Shown here: positions 37,246 to 47,237 of the stretch, piece by piece
How the letters are laid out: each line of letters begins with the position of its first letter
Numbering within the stretch: the stretch's first letter is position 1
Assembly (NCBI GenBank): GCA_041739345.1
Contig: JBGSNZ010000002.1
Span: 168,273 to 232,272, forward strand
Length of the DNA stretch: 64,000 nt
Direction: 5' to 3'
DNA from: DIGJ01 sp041739345
GTDB taxonomy: Bacteria; Bacillota; Clostridia; Lachnospirales; Lachnospiraceae
Position numbers and translations under genes: made by a program
The notes under the pieces: generated by a model
The model's input: the letters and a program-made list of their open reading frames with translations, nothing else
Told to the model about the DNA's origin: nothing
The model's database searches: none

Positions 37246-37506
37246 TCAATCAAATGGTAACTCTTCTACTTTCTTTTTAGAATTCAAACTTTTTTTATCT
37301 AATATAACCCCAGTTCTACCAAATCTATCTTCATACATATCTCTAACCCATATTTTCACAGGAGTCTTCCACTGTTCACTTTTATTTGGTATATTTTTTA
37401 TTAGGCTCTTAGGATTAAGTCCCATTTCTTTTGCCATTTGAATTTCTTCATCATTAAGCTTACATCTTCTCTTGGCTTCAAGCCATAATTCCCTACTATA
37501 TGCCAT
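37246..37506 (-). CDS. Small conserved hypothetical protein
   Basis: The 86-residue charged protein opens MAYSRELWLEAKRRCKLNDE, a helical segment followed by KEMGLNPKSLIKNIPNKSEQ and KIWVRDMYEDRFG. I have the impression of a common clostridial family without known function. AGGAAGG lies upstream at long spacing. Confidence 0.7.
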   Translation of the reverse strand: MAYSRELWLEAKRRCKLNDEEIQMAKEMGLNPKSLIKNIPNKSEQWKTPVKIWVRDMYEDRFGRTGVILDKKSLNSKKKVEELPFD

Positions 37507-37548
37507 TAAACATCATATTCCTTCCTAAATAACATATTTGTTCTCATA

Positions 37549-38531
37549 TTAATTCATTGAATGATAGAACATGATTCCTTTTTCCTCTGATTTCTTAATG
37601 AAATACATCGCTTTATCTGCATTTTTTATTAATTGTTCCATGTCTTCATCATCATCTGGATATATGGATATACCGATGCTTGCTCCTATATATAGCTCTT
37701 TATTCTTGTGCAGCCTTTTTCGTGTTATTTCAGAAAGGACTCTGCTACTGAAGCTTCTGACTTCATTTAGGTCTGCTACTTGAGACATGATAATAATAAA
37801 TTCATCGCCTCCGATTCGGGCAATGATATGATTTTCATTTGCTATGGAGCGGACGTCTTCTGCAACTGATTTGAGTACATAATCACCAACATCATGCCCA
37901 TAGGTATCATTCAAATACTTGAATCTATCAAGGTCAATAAATAACAACGCAACCTTGTGGTTTTGCTTATTCGCCGCTTCCAGACAATGGGATAAATGAT
38001 GTTCAAAATACAAACGATTGTAAGCTCCTGTCAATGAATCATGTTGAGCATTGCGTTTATTTTTATCACTTTCTTTCGCAAGCTGATCTTGCTTTTTTAA
38101 AATTCTTTGCATGGTTATGGGAACATAATAGATGAATATCGCAATGATGACTAAGTAGAATGTTCGATAAACCTGGCTAAGAATATCAATCGACATGGGC
38201 TGTTGATCAAAATAAGAATCAAAGGAATTATAAAACCATATGTACAGACCATTCATCGCAATAATGGATAAAATGGAAGCCCAAATAATTAAATACTTAT
38301 CCATTCTTAGGGATGCCAAGAAAATTATAATTGGATAAAGTAAAAGTGCAGCCGTTGTTGCAGAATCATTCCATATTTACCTGCTATATTATCTTGAAGG
38401 TAATACACAAAAGAGCTTAGTATGAAAATCATCGTATATAAAAACCAATTAAATCTCAGATGAACCTGCTCTCCACGTAAAGATTCCGATTTAAATATTT
38501 CTTCAAATTGATTATCGTAATGTTCTTTCAT
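37549..38531 (-). pseudogene. Membrane diguanylate cyclase (GGDEF) split by a frameshift
   Basis: The 5' part (38531-38325) has a good GGAGG site and encodes two membrane helices up to AGKYG, then runs into a stop. The correct continuation (NDSATTAALLLYPIIIFLAS, then LRMDKY) is in another frame that is open through a complete GGDEF domain (DLDRFKYLNDTYGHDVGDYV, RIGGDEFIII) to 37549. The shift lies at about 38365-38375. The catalytic motif is intact, so either the sensor gene is broken or a shorter product starts at 38319 or internally. A sequencing error is the alternative. Confidence 0.85.
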
Positions 38532-38681
38532 CGTTATACCTCCTTACGCTTTAATCAAGATTCAAATTCAGCGAAACACACTGGCTTTGAGTCATTTTTG
38601 TAATATCCTTCCAACAGATTATCAGCAAAACTAAATGGTGTCAACTCCTTGCGTCCTTTATACCCATTATGGTCAAAAAAA

Positions 38682-38708
38682 ACAGGCTTCAAAGGCCTGT
38701 TTTTCCAT
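38682..38708 (-). terminator. Rho-independent terminator
   Basis: Arms AACAGGC and GCCTGTT around TTCAAAG with an adjoining A/T tract lie directly after the stop of the DUF2892-like gene on the minus strand. Confidence 0.88.
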
Positions 38709-38714
38709 GGTATA

Positions 38715-39173
38715 CTATTTTCTTTTTATTGCTTTCATAATTTCAAGTGGCTCTTTACCAAGATTATGAAAATCGCCTCGCATAAACTTAATGGACATCT
38801 TCTCAACTTGAATTTCATCTTGGGTTCTGATACCAAACCTTCTTATCAATGGTAATGGTGGGCACCATCCTTGTATTGCATGCACGAAAAGGAAAAAACT
38901 AATGATACCTGTAATTATAAATTTATAGGAAGATGTTAAGAAACCTATAAGTGAACAAACAAATATAATGCTTGCAGCATTAGCTTCTAGAACTCGCTCA
39001 GTGTCCCACTCACTGTCTAATTGTTTTATACGATTTGTTAAAGAATTAGAATTTGCATACTGATATCTCTTGAGATTTTCTTCGGTCGTTTGTATTATTC
39101 TTTCATTTATCTTTTTATTTGTATGCATTTCTACTCTTTTGTTATTTGGGGGAATTAAATTTATAGAATTCAT
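38715..39173 (-). CDS. DUF2892-like small membrane protein
   Basis: Starting at ATG 39173 (MNSINLIPPNNK) with GGAGAG upstream, the 152-residue product has an N-terminal charged helical region and two hydrophobic helices. These are followed by GWCPPLPLIRRFGIRT, the CP..PL/RxxG pattern of YgaP-type DUF2892 membrane domains. The frame is open to 39257 but that extension lacks a ribosome site. Function unknown. Confidence 0.72.
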   Translation of the reverse strand: MNSINLIPPNNKRVEMHTNKKINERIIQTTEENLKRYQYANSNSLTNRIKQLDSEWDTERVLEANAASIIFVCSLIGFLTSSYKFIITGIISFFLFVHAIQGWCPPLPLIRRFGIRTQDEIQVEKMSIKFMRGDFHNLGKEPLEIMKAIKRK

Positions 39174-39303
39174 CCTTCTCTCTCCTTTATTGAAAAAAAT
39201 CGAACTAATCATTAAATTATAGTTTCCCTTGATAATAAAAATATGCAGTCTCATCACTTTTTATAAGAAATAAACTGTCTTTTTGTCAAGTAATTTCTGC
39301 CTT

Positions 39304-40608
39304 TTATTCTATACCCGCTATCGTTACATTCAACAGCTTGACCATTAGTGGGCCTTCAAAATTATTATCCTTCCAAAGCTCCTTAGATAGATACAGTTCA
39401 TGATGCAGCTTATTAATATTTCCAGAGATGGAGCCGCCAGATACTGGAATGGTTGATTTGCCATCATAATACCAAGCAAGGCGTATCTCACCGCAAAAAT
39501 CACCGGTTAGCTCATCTACAAAAAAATCAGAAAATGCTACGGTCGTAAGATGTGGCTCCTGCTGCAATTCTTCTGCAGTTTTGCAACCGCCGTTTACTAC
39601 AACATTTCGGATGGAACCGGTCGGAGCAACCCCAAGATAATGGGCGTATCGGGTATCTGCTTCATATCTTTTTAACTCACCATTTTCAATAATGGTGACT
39701 GGGAAAAGTGCAACACCGTCGCCGTCAAAGCCAGAAGAATCCGTTGAATTTTTCAAAAATGGATCAAGTGTAACCGTAATAAGATCACCTTTTACCTGAT
39801 CGCCTTGAATCATATCTCCTAAATTCCAGGTAGAAAACTGATTATATATGGAGGATGCATTGCTCTTTGAGGTATAATACGAGAAGAAATCTCTTACTGC
39901 TTCGCGGGTCAGTATAACTGGAAATGTTTGAAGTGCTGGTGTATTTCCTGCTACTGCTTTCTCACGACAGGTGGTAATCATATTCTTCACTTCCTCTGCA
40001 AATAGATCTTCATCAAAGTCAGAGCAGTTAATACAGCGGTACAACTCAATCTCTTCCCCATCTTCCTTCCATGTGGTAATAAATTCAACGATGCATTTGT
40101 ATTCCACACTATGTACATCAATACCCTCTGAATTAACGATTCTGGTTTCAATTTTATTTAAAAATATCTCACAGGAATTGATGCCGCCTTTGTCATAAAT
40201 ATCGTTTTTATAGATTGCCTTTGTAATCATATTCATCCAGTAAGGCAGATTTTCTTTTGCAAAACTGCTCTCTGGTGCAGTTTCATAGGAAGCTGCCGGC
40301 TTCGTCAGTGGGAAATACGGATTTTTTACATATTTTGCAGCAAATGCCGTTTCCTTGATTGCTTCTTCAATCTGGGCATCACTCATAGTAGGGTGAATAT
40401 TTGTTGTGGAAGAACCGGTAAACTTACTGCCATTTTCTTCCGAGTCTATATATACGGTTACTTTAAAATAGTGTACATTTTTCGCTCGATCCATATCCAC
40501 ATTCTTCTTTACAAAGAAAAGCTCATTTGATTGAACCATAGTCTCACAGATTTTAAAGCCTGTAATATCGATCTGATTTATCAAAATCTTTCTTATTCTC
40601 TCTAGCAT
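39304..40608 (-). CDS. pmbA: TldE/PmbA-type metallopeptidase subunit
   Basis: The 434-residue TldE-family protein lacks the HExxxH site, as expected for the non-catalytic partner. It shows the family end DGKSTIPVSGGSISGNINKL. TldD and TldE form a heterodimeric peptidase that degrades unfolded peptides and, in some bacteria, matures modified peptides such as microcin B17. Its start overlaps the tldD stop (TAATG), so the pair is translationally coupled. Confidence 0.92.
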   Translation of the reverse strand: MLERIRKILINQIDITGFKICETMVQSNELFFVKKNVDMDRAKNVHYFKVTVYIDSEENGSKFTGSSTTNIHPTMSDAQIEEAIKETAFAAKYVKNPYFPLTKPAASYETAPESSFAKENLPYWMNMITKAIYKNDIYDKGGINSCEIFLNKIETRIVNSEGIDVHSVEYKCIVEFITTWKEDGEEIELYRCINCSDFDEDLFAEEVKNMITTCREKAVAGNTPALQTFPVILTREAVRDFFSYYTSKSNASSIYNQFSTWNLGDMIQGDQVKGDLITVTLDPFLKNSTDSSGFDGDGVALFPVTIIENGELKRYEADTRYAHYLGVAPTGSIRNVVVNGGCKTAEELQQEPHLTTVAFSDFFVDELTGDFCGEIRLAWYYDGKSTIPVSGGSISGNINKLHHELYLSKELWKDNNFEGPLMVKLLNVTIAGIE

Positions 40609-42023
40609 TATCCCAACCTCACTTTCGCTTTAATATAAGGACCGCCGTTTGCAGTCTTAACATATTCCTTATAGCCTTTTCCACAGTATCCACAGCCATC
40701 CAACTCTACCTTATCTGCTACCATCGTAATTGATTCTAGTAGATCAGGAACAAAGCCTGTCATTACCACAGGAGATATTAATCGGCCGGTAAATTTGCCG
40801 TCTACAATCTCTCTTCCAAGCATAGCAATGCACTGAATTCCCCAATTCTTAGGGTCTTCCATGCCACTGTACATACCCTCAATCTGATAACCATATTTAA
40901 TCGAAGCAAGCATATCCTCATAGGTATCTTTACCAGCCTCGAAAAAGGTATTGGTCATTCTAGCGTAAGCTTTACGTTCAAAGGACTGTCTCTTTCCATT
41001 TCCAGTCGGTGTGGTACCAAGCTTTAGTGCGGACAAAAGGTCGGAAATACCATTTTTAAGGATTCCGTCTTTAATAACTACGGTATCTGTTCCGATTGTT
41101 CCTTCATCATCAAAAAGGTAGGAGGACACTTGTGCTGTTGCAGCCGCACCGTCATGCATGGAGGTAATCGGAGAAGCCACCTGCTTACCGATATATTCGG
41201 CACCCTTTGCTCTTTCCTTAACGAACATATCCATCTCAACTCCATGACCAAAAGCCTCGTGTGCAATCAATCCTGCGATATCCGGTGAACAGATTACCTC
41301 ATACTCTCCCGGCTTTACAGGCTCTGCATCCAACAGTTTAATACATTCTTCAACCGTCTGTTTATATACCCCTTCCAGCTCTGCTAAAAGCTCATAACCT
41401 TTCATGTCAGCGATTGGGTAAAAGAATTCTTTCACCTTATCCTCTCTTCTGGCAACACAGGTCGCCATTGCCTGGCAAACCAGGTAGGATTGCTCTAAGT
41501 CCTTTTTCTGTGACAGAAATATCTTGGAAACATGCATACTGTGAAAGGACACCCTAAAGTTCACCACTAGATCAGACAAAGCACATGCTGCATCCTTAAT
41601 CTTAGTTAATTCTTTAATGATTGTCTCGGAGCTGATTGCCTCCGGATTAATCTGTGCTTCACTAAAGAACTGATCGCAAAGTTCCTCTTCCTTCACCACA
41701 TCATATGAATTCACCGATATTTCCGGCGCCACCTTATTCAACTTAGCTTTAATATCCTCAACAATATTTGTAAGATTTTCTTCACTGATTTCATTAAAGG
41801 AATATTCTGAGTAATTAACTCCATTATGTACACGTACCACAAAGCCGCGCTCTGCAAACATAAAGTCTTCTACCTCTGTTCCTGTCTTGGATACCATGTA
41901 ACTTTTTCCTGATGTATCGGTACCAAGCACGGATACATAATTAAAATCCTCCGATATCAAGTCAATCAGTTTACGCACTAACGGTTTACTCTTTGTTAAA
42001 AATTCTGATTTTTCTGTTTTCAT
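40608..42023 (-). CDS. tldD: TldD metallopeptidase subunit
   Basis: The 471-residue protein carries the zinc site HEAFGHGVEMD (HExxxH) and the ending CGYCGKGYKEYVKTANGGPY typical of TldD. AGGAGGTAAAATAC precedes the ATG. It is followed by tldE with a one-base overlap. No peptide-modification gene is adjacent, so housekeeping proteolysis is the simpler role. Confidence 0.94.
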   Translation of the reverse strand: MKTEKSEFLTKSKPLVRKLIDLISEDFNYVSVLGTDTSGKSYMVSKTGTEVEDFMFAERGFVVRVHNGVNYSEYSFNEISEENLTNIVEDIKAKLNKVAPEISVNSYDVVKEEELCDQFFSEAQINPEAISSETIIKELTKIKDAACALSDLVVNFRVSFHSMHVSKIFLSQKKDLEQSYLVCQAMATCVARREDKVKEFFYPIADMKGYELLAELEGVYKQTVEECIKLLDAEPVKPGEYEVICSPDIAGLIAHEAFGHGVEMDMFVKERAKGAEYIGKQVASPITSMHDGAAATAQVSSYLFDDEGTIGTDTVVIKDGILKNGISDLLSALKLGTTPTGNGKRQSFERKAYARMTNTFFEAGKDTYEDMLASIKYGYQIEGMYSGMEDPKNWGIQCIAMLGREIVDGKFTGRLISPVVMTGFVPDLLESITMVADKVELDGCGYCGKGYKEYVKTANGGPYIKAKVRLG

Positions 42024-42063
42024 GTATTTTACCTCCTATATTTTCAAGAATATATCTTGAAGT

Positions 42064-42279
42064 TTAAAGTTTACTATTATTTTTCATGTATTCATTTTTC
42101 ACTATGTCAATTGTTTTTCCACCAATTCCAATATTTTTTTCTGGCAATTCCTTGATAGTTGTCATAAAAAATTCTGGTGGTACCTTCATTATTTCTGATG
42201 ATACTTCGGTAAGCCGTTTAATCAACTCTTCCTTTTGCTTATCTGACAATTCTCCACCCTCAACTGTAATGTATGGCAT
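42064..42279 (-). CDS. 4-oxalocrotonate tautomerase family protein
   Basis: ATG 42279 gives MPYITVEGGELSDKQKEELI with the catalytic Pro at position 2 (Pro1 of the mature enzyme), GGAGAA upstream and 71 residues, the normal size. A tautomerase of the 4-OT/YwhB group; the physiological substrate is unknown. It is about 40 bp upstream of tldD on the same strand. Confidence 0.88.
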   Translation of the reverse strand: MPYITVEGGELSDKQKEELIKRLTEVSSEIMKVPPEFFMTTIKELPEKNIGIGGKTIDIVKNEYMKNNSKL

Positions 42280-42481
42280 TATATTTCTCCTTTCAAAGTT
42301 CAACTTGTATATTTTTCATATAATCTTGGCAATTATAGCACTTAAATTTTCTAAAGCAAATGACAACGCTTTTGCGAATACGGGTCTGGTTAGTGTGAAT
42401 TTTCCCGACACGCTGCAACGAATCGGTTTTCTGTGCGTTAGCAGCCAAGTTTTTACAAACTTATCCGTATCGAAGGGTTTG

Positions 42482-43012
42482 CTATATATCCAGTTTTTTT
42501 TCAATGCATACCAAATTTACTCCCGGTATGCCGTTGAAACCACATGGTATAATGCCGATTTCTTTATATCCGTAATGTGTATACATTGCTCGTGCACGAG
42601 AATTTAGAGCGTTAGTATCAATTCTTAAGAAAGGGCAATTGTTCTCTCTCGCATATTTTTCATAGAACTCCACCATCGTCCTTCCGTAGCCGTGTTTTTT
42701 CATAGAAGGTTCCACCACAAGGGTATGCATCACCATCACCTGGTCCTCATCGGCAGGATATTCCCACTGACAGTTCTTATATTCAGGAACCTGCTCCTTG
42801 TTCAGACGCATTGCAGCGACAATCCTTCCGTCTTCTTCCATAACAAATAAATCATCCTTTTCCAATGCTACAACAGCCGTATTCCTAGTAGGATATACCC
42901 CTCTCTGCCAGCCGATGGTACATATACCCCTCTCTTCTTCCTCTATAATATGTTCAAAAATCAGTGCTACCGCATCTATATCTTTCGGTTTCGCTTTTCG
43001 TATTATATTCAT
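42482..43012 (-). CDS. GNAT family N-acetyltransferase
   Basis: The protein has MHTLVVEPSMKKHGYGRTMV as acetyl-CoA site and LRIDTNALNSRARAMYTHYG near the end. ATG 43012 follows GGAGAG at 6 bp, giving 176 residues; the frame extends to 43027. Its 5' end adjoins the stop of the metallo-beta-lactamase-fold gene, so the two form a transcription unit. Substrate unknown. Confidence 0.87.
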   Translation of the reverse strand: MNIIRKAKPKDIDAVALIFEHIIEEEERGICTIGWQRGVYPTRNTAVVALEKDDLFVMEEDGRIVAAMRLNKEQVPEYKNCQWEYPADEDQVMVMHTLVVEPSMKKHGYGRTMVEFYEKYARENNCPFLRIDTNALNSRARAMYTHYGYKEIGIIPCGFNGIPGVNLVCIEKKLDI

Positions 43013-43755
43013 GCTTGTACTCTCCATTCAATTATCATTTCCGATAAACTATCTTTGACACCGGAATCAAAAACCCCACCATGGTAGCATATGATTTTTT
43101 CAATATCATAGTTTTGCAGATTGCGAATTGAGTCCTGCGCATCCTGCATATCCAAAACAAACTGTGGCATAGCCATGCATAATTTTTCATTTTCTACTAC
43201 TAAAGCATCCCCGGCGATAAGTGTTTTTTCCTTTTGAAGATATAAAGAGATATGTCCTGGCATATGTCCCTTCGTGTCCACCACCTCAATACCACCGCAA
43301 AAAGGAAGGATGTCTCCGGTATTTAGCACAGTAACATCCTCTACCTTTCGAATAGAAGCAATAAATCTTTGAAAAACCCTACCGCCTTCTTTTTCACTTT
43401 CCGGTAAGGTATCTTGAATTGCCTCGGCTTGAACTAAACGTAATGATTTACGCTGCCCGGTAATATAGGGAGCCTCTTCTTTTGAACACAGAATTTCTAC
43501 CGAAGGATACCGTTCTTTTATCTCTCGTAATGCACCCATATGATCGTGATCGTGGTGTGTGATAATGATTTTTGTTAACTGACTTAGAGATAATCCAATT
43601 TTATTCATCTCATTTTCAATCTGTGGTACAGAATCCGGATAACCGCAGTCAATCAGAATCAATTCGTTGTCGTCTTTTAGCAGTGTAGGGAATATTATAA
43701 GATCTTGTGTTTTACTTAAATTAAAAGTTATAGGTAGCACAAATATGTTGTTCAT
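43009..43755 (-). CDS. Metallo-beta-lactamase-fold hydrolase
   Basis: The zinc motif THHDHDHMGAL and the later DTKGHMPGHISLYL and AGDAL elements define the MBL fold. ATG 43755 (MNNIFVLPITF) follows CAGGAG; the frame is open to 43827. It lacks features of true beta-lactamases and is better seen as a general hydrolase of the glyoxalase II or quorum-lactonase type. Confidence 0.87.
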   Translation of the reverse strand: MNNIFVLPITFNLSKTQDLIIFPTLLKDDNELILIDCGYPDSVPQIENEMNKIGLSLSQLTKIIITHHDHDHMGALREIKERYPSVEILCSKEEAPYITGQRKSLRLVQAEAIQDTLPESEKEGGRVFQRFIASIRKVEDVTVLNTGDILPFCGGIEVVDTKGHMPGHISLYLQKEKTLIAGDALVVENEKLCMAMPQFVLDMQDAQDSIRNLQNYDIEKIICYHGGVFDSGVKDSLSEMIIEWRVQA

Positions 43756-43834
43756 TTTATCAACTCCTGTCTTAATTAGTCTGTATCTCCTTGACTTTAT
43801 ATGATTATTTAGTACTATGCTTAACATTATGTAT

Positions 43835-44629
43835 TCAGTTTTCCGAATCTGATTTTAACTGTTCCTTCCAGTAATCACTGAATGATGACACTCCTTTAAC
43901 CGTTTGTATTACATCTTCTTTGCTGGATGTTTCTTCATATTGTGATATCTCTTTGTTAAAAGAGTATACTTTTTCAATGTCTTTAATTTGATATAAATAT
44001 TCTCCTAAATCATTATTCTTTACGCCATACATATATACTCTTCCAATAAAAGCAATGTCGCTATATTCACTACCGCTGTTATTTTTCTCCATATATCCAA
44101 ACAATCTTCCATTTTCAAAAACACTACCATCTGTCGTATCTTTTTCTCTATCCACAGTATGACCAGCACTAAGTAATAAATCCATTGTCCCGTCTTTTGT
44201 GAATGCATAAAATGTAGTATCCCCGTTTCCCATATGGGTAGATGTTGTTACTGCTAATAATATAGGTATGTATTTATTGGGAAGTTCAAGACCATTTCCT
44301 TGCGTATAAAAAGTAACATCATCCACAATACCGTCTTGCATAGCTTCAATCGTTTTTTTATTTTCCTTAACCGTTACCCGATATAGTCCTTCAAACCAGT
44401 CAACTTCTGTAACTACTTTTACAAAATACTGATTTATTAGATTGGGATTAGAATATATTTCTATTGATGTTTTGTCTGTTATTCCCATTTCCTCTTTTTC
44501 CTGTGCAGTAAAAAAATCAGTATCCATTTTATCCTGTTTTTGATAATTCGCTGTATCCTTTGTGCTACAAGCAAATAAAAATGTTGTTACTATCATTAAA
44601 ATAACTGCTAATTGTATGCGCTTTTTCAT
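43835..44629 (-). CDS. Putative lipoprotein, function unknown
   Basis: A lipoprotein signal (MKKRIQLAVILMIVTTFLFA, with Cys at residue 21 in LFAC) is followed by a soluble domain of about 240 residues without recognised motif. The product should be attached to the outer face of the membrane. It is 80 bp upstream of the MBL-fold gene on the same strand. Confidence 0.8.
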   Translation of the reverse strand: MKKRIQLAVILMIVTTFLFACSTKDTANYQKQDKMDTDFFTAQEKEEMGITDKTSIEIYSNPNLINQYFVKVVTEVDWFEGLYRVTVKENKKTIEAMQDGIVDDVTFYTQGNGLELPNKYIPILLAVTTSTHMGNGDTTFYAFTKDGTMDLLLSAGHTVDREKDTTDGSVFENGRLFGYMEKNNSGSEYSDIAFIGRVYMYGVKNNDLGEYLYQIKDIEKVYSFNKEISQYEETSSKEDVIQTVKGVSSFSDYWKEQLKSDSEN

Positions 44630-44683
44630 AATTACATCCCATCCTATATGTTAAAATAATATTTACTAATTGCGTCTATTCTA

Positions 44684-45694
44684 TTACCTCCCTACAAATT
44701 TACCGGTTCCCCTCTTTTCTACACTTCTACTGTCCAGAAAATCAAATCCTTCTTTGTTAATACAATCCATAGCTTTGTTACCGGGTATATGACCACTGTT
44801 TTTAATATGATAAAAGAGTATATTTTCGTTATCCGCATCTTTAACAAATGCAGAAATCATATTTGTAGAAGTTACGATGTCGGTTTCTCCTTGCAAAATG
44901 AGATATGGTATCTGTATGTTACAAAGTACATCTGACAAATCAATATCCATAAGTTCCATTAGGAGAGATTGATTCTTTATGTAACCGTTAATCAAAATAG
45001 CTTTAAAGTCTTTGAATGAATAGTCGGGACTGGTCAATATTCCCAATATAGCGCTACCAATTGGTGATTTTCCTCCATTTCTCCCCTGATATCCATCTGT
45101 GTATTTTCGTATCCATCCCATAACTGACTTCAACTCACGTACAGAGTGCTTATCTGCATTTTTCATACATTCCAACTGTTTTCGCTGCTTTGCTGGAATA
45201 TTAGAATTTTCAAGTGTCCTCATTACTTCCTCGTTAAAGGTGAGTTGTTTTAGAACTTGTCCATAAGTCATGACCCGATATAACAACTCTGGAACCCGCT
45301 GCGCTGCTTTAGCTGCAAGAACAGACCCCCAGGATACCCCAAACAAACTGATTGTATTTTCTGGAAATTCCTTTTTGAGGTTTCGAATCAAGTCCACCGT
45401 CATACTAACATAATGATCAACCGAAAATGAATCATCAATTTTGTAATTATTAATTCCACATCCAAGCTGATCCCAATATACCATTAGGAAACGGTCTGAA
45501 ATTTCTGGAAACATTCCACGACAACCCTCGCAAAATGGAATAGGAAACCCCGGGCCTCCGTGCAAAAAAATCACAATAGGATTTTCCTTGTACTTTCCTT
45601 CAATAAGAACTTTTTGATCGTACCCGCCTAACGAATACGTTTTCAACTCAGATATTTCATTTGCAGCAATAACTGCTTTTCTTTTTTTATTCAT
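44684..45694 (-). CDS. Alpha/beta hydrolase (proline iminopeptidase-like)
   Basis: The protein has the oxyanion loop FLHGGPGFP, the WDQLGCG strand seen in proline iminopeptidases, nucleophile elbow GVSWGS, ILQGETDIVTS with the acidic residue, and catalytic His in NSGHIPGN. Length 336. It is a cytosolic serine hydrolase, probably cleaving small peptides or esters. A C-terminal tail of about 20 residues (SVEKRGTGKFVGR) is unlike the family. Confidence 0.87.
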   Translation of the reverse strand: MNKKRKAVIAANEISELKTYSLGGYDQKVLIEGKYKENPIVIFLHGGPGFPIPFCEGCRGMFPEISDRFLMVYWDQLGCGINNYKIDDSFSVDHYVSMTVDLIRNLKKEFPENTISLFGVSWGSVLAAKAAQRVPELLYRVMTYGQVLKQLTFNEEVMRTLENSNIPAKQRKQLECMKNADKHSVRELKSVMGWIRKYTDGYQGRNGGKSPIGSAILGILTSPDYSFKDFKAILINGYIKNQSLLMELMDIDLSDVLCNIQIPYLILQGETDIVTSTNMISAFVKDADNENILFYHIKNSGHIPGNKAMDCINKEGFDFLDSRSVEKRGTGKFVGR

Positions 45695-45751
45695 TGGTTT
45701 TCTCCTAAGATATTTATTGGCAAATAGATGTTCCTATCTACTTAGCCAATA

Positions 45752-46249
45752 TCATTTTGCATTTTGATATGTAACGTAAACATGTCCAATTCCGAAAACA
45801 ATAGCACTTATCACTAACAAATAGTGTCTTAAGGTAATACCGCTTAATAGAAAGATTGCTGTAGGAATAATGGCAAGAGTCATGCTTTTCCATAAAATCA
45901 TCTTCTTAAAATACAGAATCCATATGATCCAGTAGATGATTAAAAATATGGTGTTTCCAACAAAATAAATTACAAAAGCCTCTACTGATGAAAATCCAGA
46001 TTCAGCCAAGCCAATATTGAAGATAATTAAAAACATGGATGAAAATCTACCAATTTGCTCTATGATATTCATTACTTTGTTCTTGCATTTATTCTCTATA
46101 CCATGGATTTTTACAGCATATATAATATTTGGTAGCAACATCAATATTACAATAACTAAACCAAATATATTTAACCAGCTTGGTCCTATTTTCCCTGCAA
46201 CAAATATAGATGTTGGTCCATCCGAACCACCAATCACACTAACATTCAT
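45752..46249 (-). CDS. Membrane protein with N-terminal GGSDGPTSIF motif
   Basis: The 165-residue protein begins MNVSVIGGSDGPTSIFVAGK, a motif known from beta subunits of sodium-pumping decarboxylases (GGADGPTxIF). It then has about four or five membrane helices and no other decarboxylase feature. The start overlaps the upstream gene stop (ATGA). The neighbour also carries a GGMNGPTS motif, so the two may work together. Function unknown; it is not a decarboxylase subunit by length. Confidence 0.7.
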   Translation of the reverse strand: MNVSVIGGSDGPTSIFVAGKIGPSWLNIFGLVIVILMLLPNIIYAVKIHGIENKCKNKVMNIIEQIGRFSSMFLIIFNIGLAESGFSSVEAFVIYFVGNTIFLIIYWIIWILYFKKMILWKSMTLAIIPTAIFLLSGITLRHYLLVISAIVFGIGHVYVTYQNAK

Positions 46250-47142
46250 ATTTTTTCCTCCCTAACAATTGTTCGTGCATATTTTTTCTCAGAATCTTCA
46301 ACCACTCTGACACTTCCAGCTTTTATCATAAGCTCAATCCTTGAAGCATACCACCAATCACCAATACCTAATGGATAATAACCCAATATATCACCAATAA
46401 CCCTTGCTTCCTTGACAGGATTGGAAGAAAGACGTTTTCTAATCAAAAAATCATAAAAATCTTCTGGTACACCTATTAAATTTCCATTAATCATTGCTCT
46501 AAGTGGACTATTATCGTCTACTAATTCAGCCCATAGATTACTGAACATTCTGATTTCGGTCATAGTCATTTTTTTCTCATAGGCAAGAAATTGACTGAAT
46601 TCTTCTGCTGATACTTGACCCCAGTTGCTATATTTTGTAATCGTGCTTTTTTCTGTTTGCACGTACTCAGGTAGCTTAACAACGAAGATATCATTTGAAT
46701 AATTCCTTAGTATAATACATAAGTAGTAAAGCCCGCATAAAGAATATGGACTATTACTATACCATATTCGTATCGGTTCGCCTTTCTTTAAAAAACCTGC
46801 AAGTCTGTTTAATTCATTAATGTATAATTTCCCAGCCATCCTAAGTTCGTTCAATACCTCTGGGCTATTATCCCACCTATTTTGTGTATACATAGATAAA
46901 ATCAAATCTTGCCTATACTGACTATCAATAGCTTCTTTAATATCTCCAATATCCAGCATAAAAGCAAGGCAAATCACTTCATTAGAATTACCTGCAATCC
47001 ATTCAATTTTCTTTTCATTTGACTGAGGTGGATTTCCTATATATGAAGTTGGACCATTCATTCCACCAATAATTGTTGTGTTATTACTCTTAGCAACCTT
47101 CATTGAGCCAGCTTCACTTTCCCCAAATAATATTTCTATCAT
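46246..47142 (-). CDS. DUF1835/DUF3658-type protein with GGMNGPTS insertion
   Basis: The 298-residue protein opens IEILFGESEAGSMKVAK, the DUF1835 start, and has the IRIWYSNSPYSLCGLYYLC segment and a C-terminal half resembling DUF3658. An IIGGMNGPTS stretch at about residue 25 lies inside the first domain. It is soluble. It is coupled to the downstream membrane protein by a 4-bp overlap. Role unknown. Confidence 0.72.
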   Translation of the reverse strand: MIEILFGESEAGSMKVAKSNNTTIIGGMNGPTSYIGNPPQSNEKKIEWIAGNSNEVICLAFMLDIGDIKEAIDSQYRQDLILSMYTQNRWDNSPEVLNELRMAGKLYINELNRLAGFLKKGEPIRIWYSNSPYSLCGLYYLCIILRNYSNDIFVVKLPEYVQTEKSTITKYSNWGQVSAEEFSQFLAYEKKMTMTEIRMFSNLWAELVDDNSPLRAMINGNLIGVPEDFYDFLIRKRLSSNPVKEARVIGDILGYYPLGIGDWWYASRIELMIKAGSVRVVEDSEKKYARTIVREEKI

Positions 47143-47237
47143 TAATACATCTCTCTATACTTTCTTATTTATTTTTTATTTTACGATATGTAATGCTTTA
47201 TATTAATATATGGAATGAATTACAATTACTTGTTGGA

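Noticed and set aside
40608..42279. TldD/TldE as part of a modified-peptide (microcin) cluster
   Set aside because: No precursor peptide or modification enzyme lies nearby.
42316..42504. 62-codon minus-strand ORF between the tautomerase and the GNAT
   Set aside because: It overlaps the end of the GNAT gene and lacks a ribosome site and protein-like composition.
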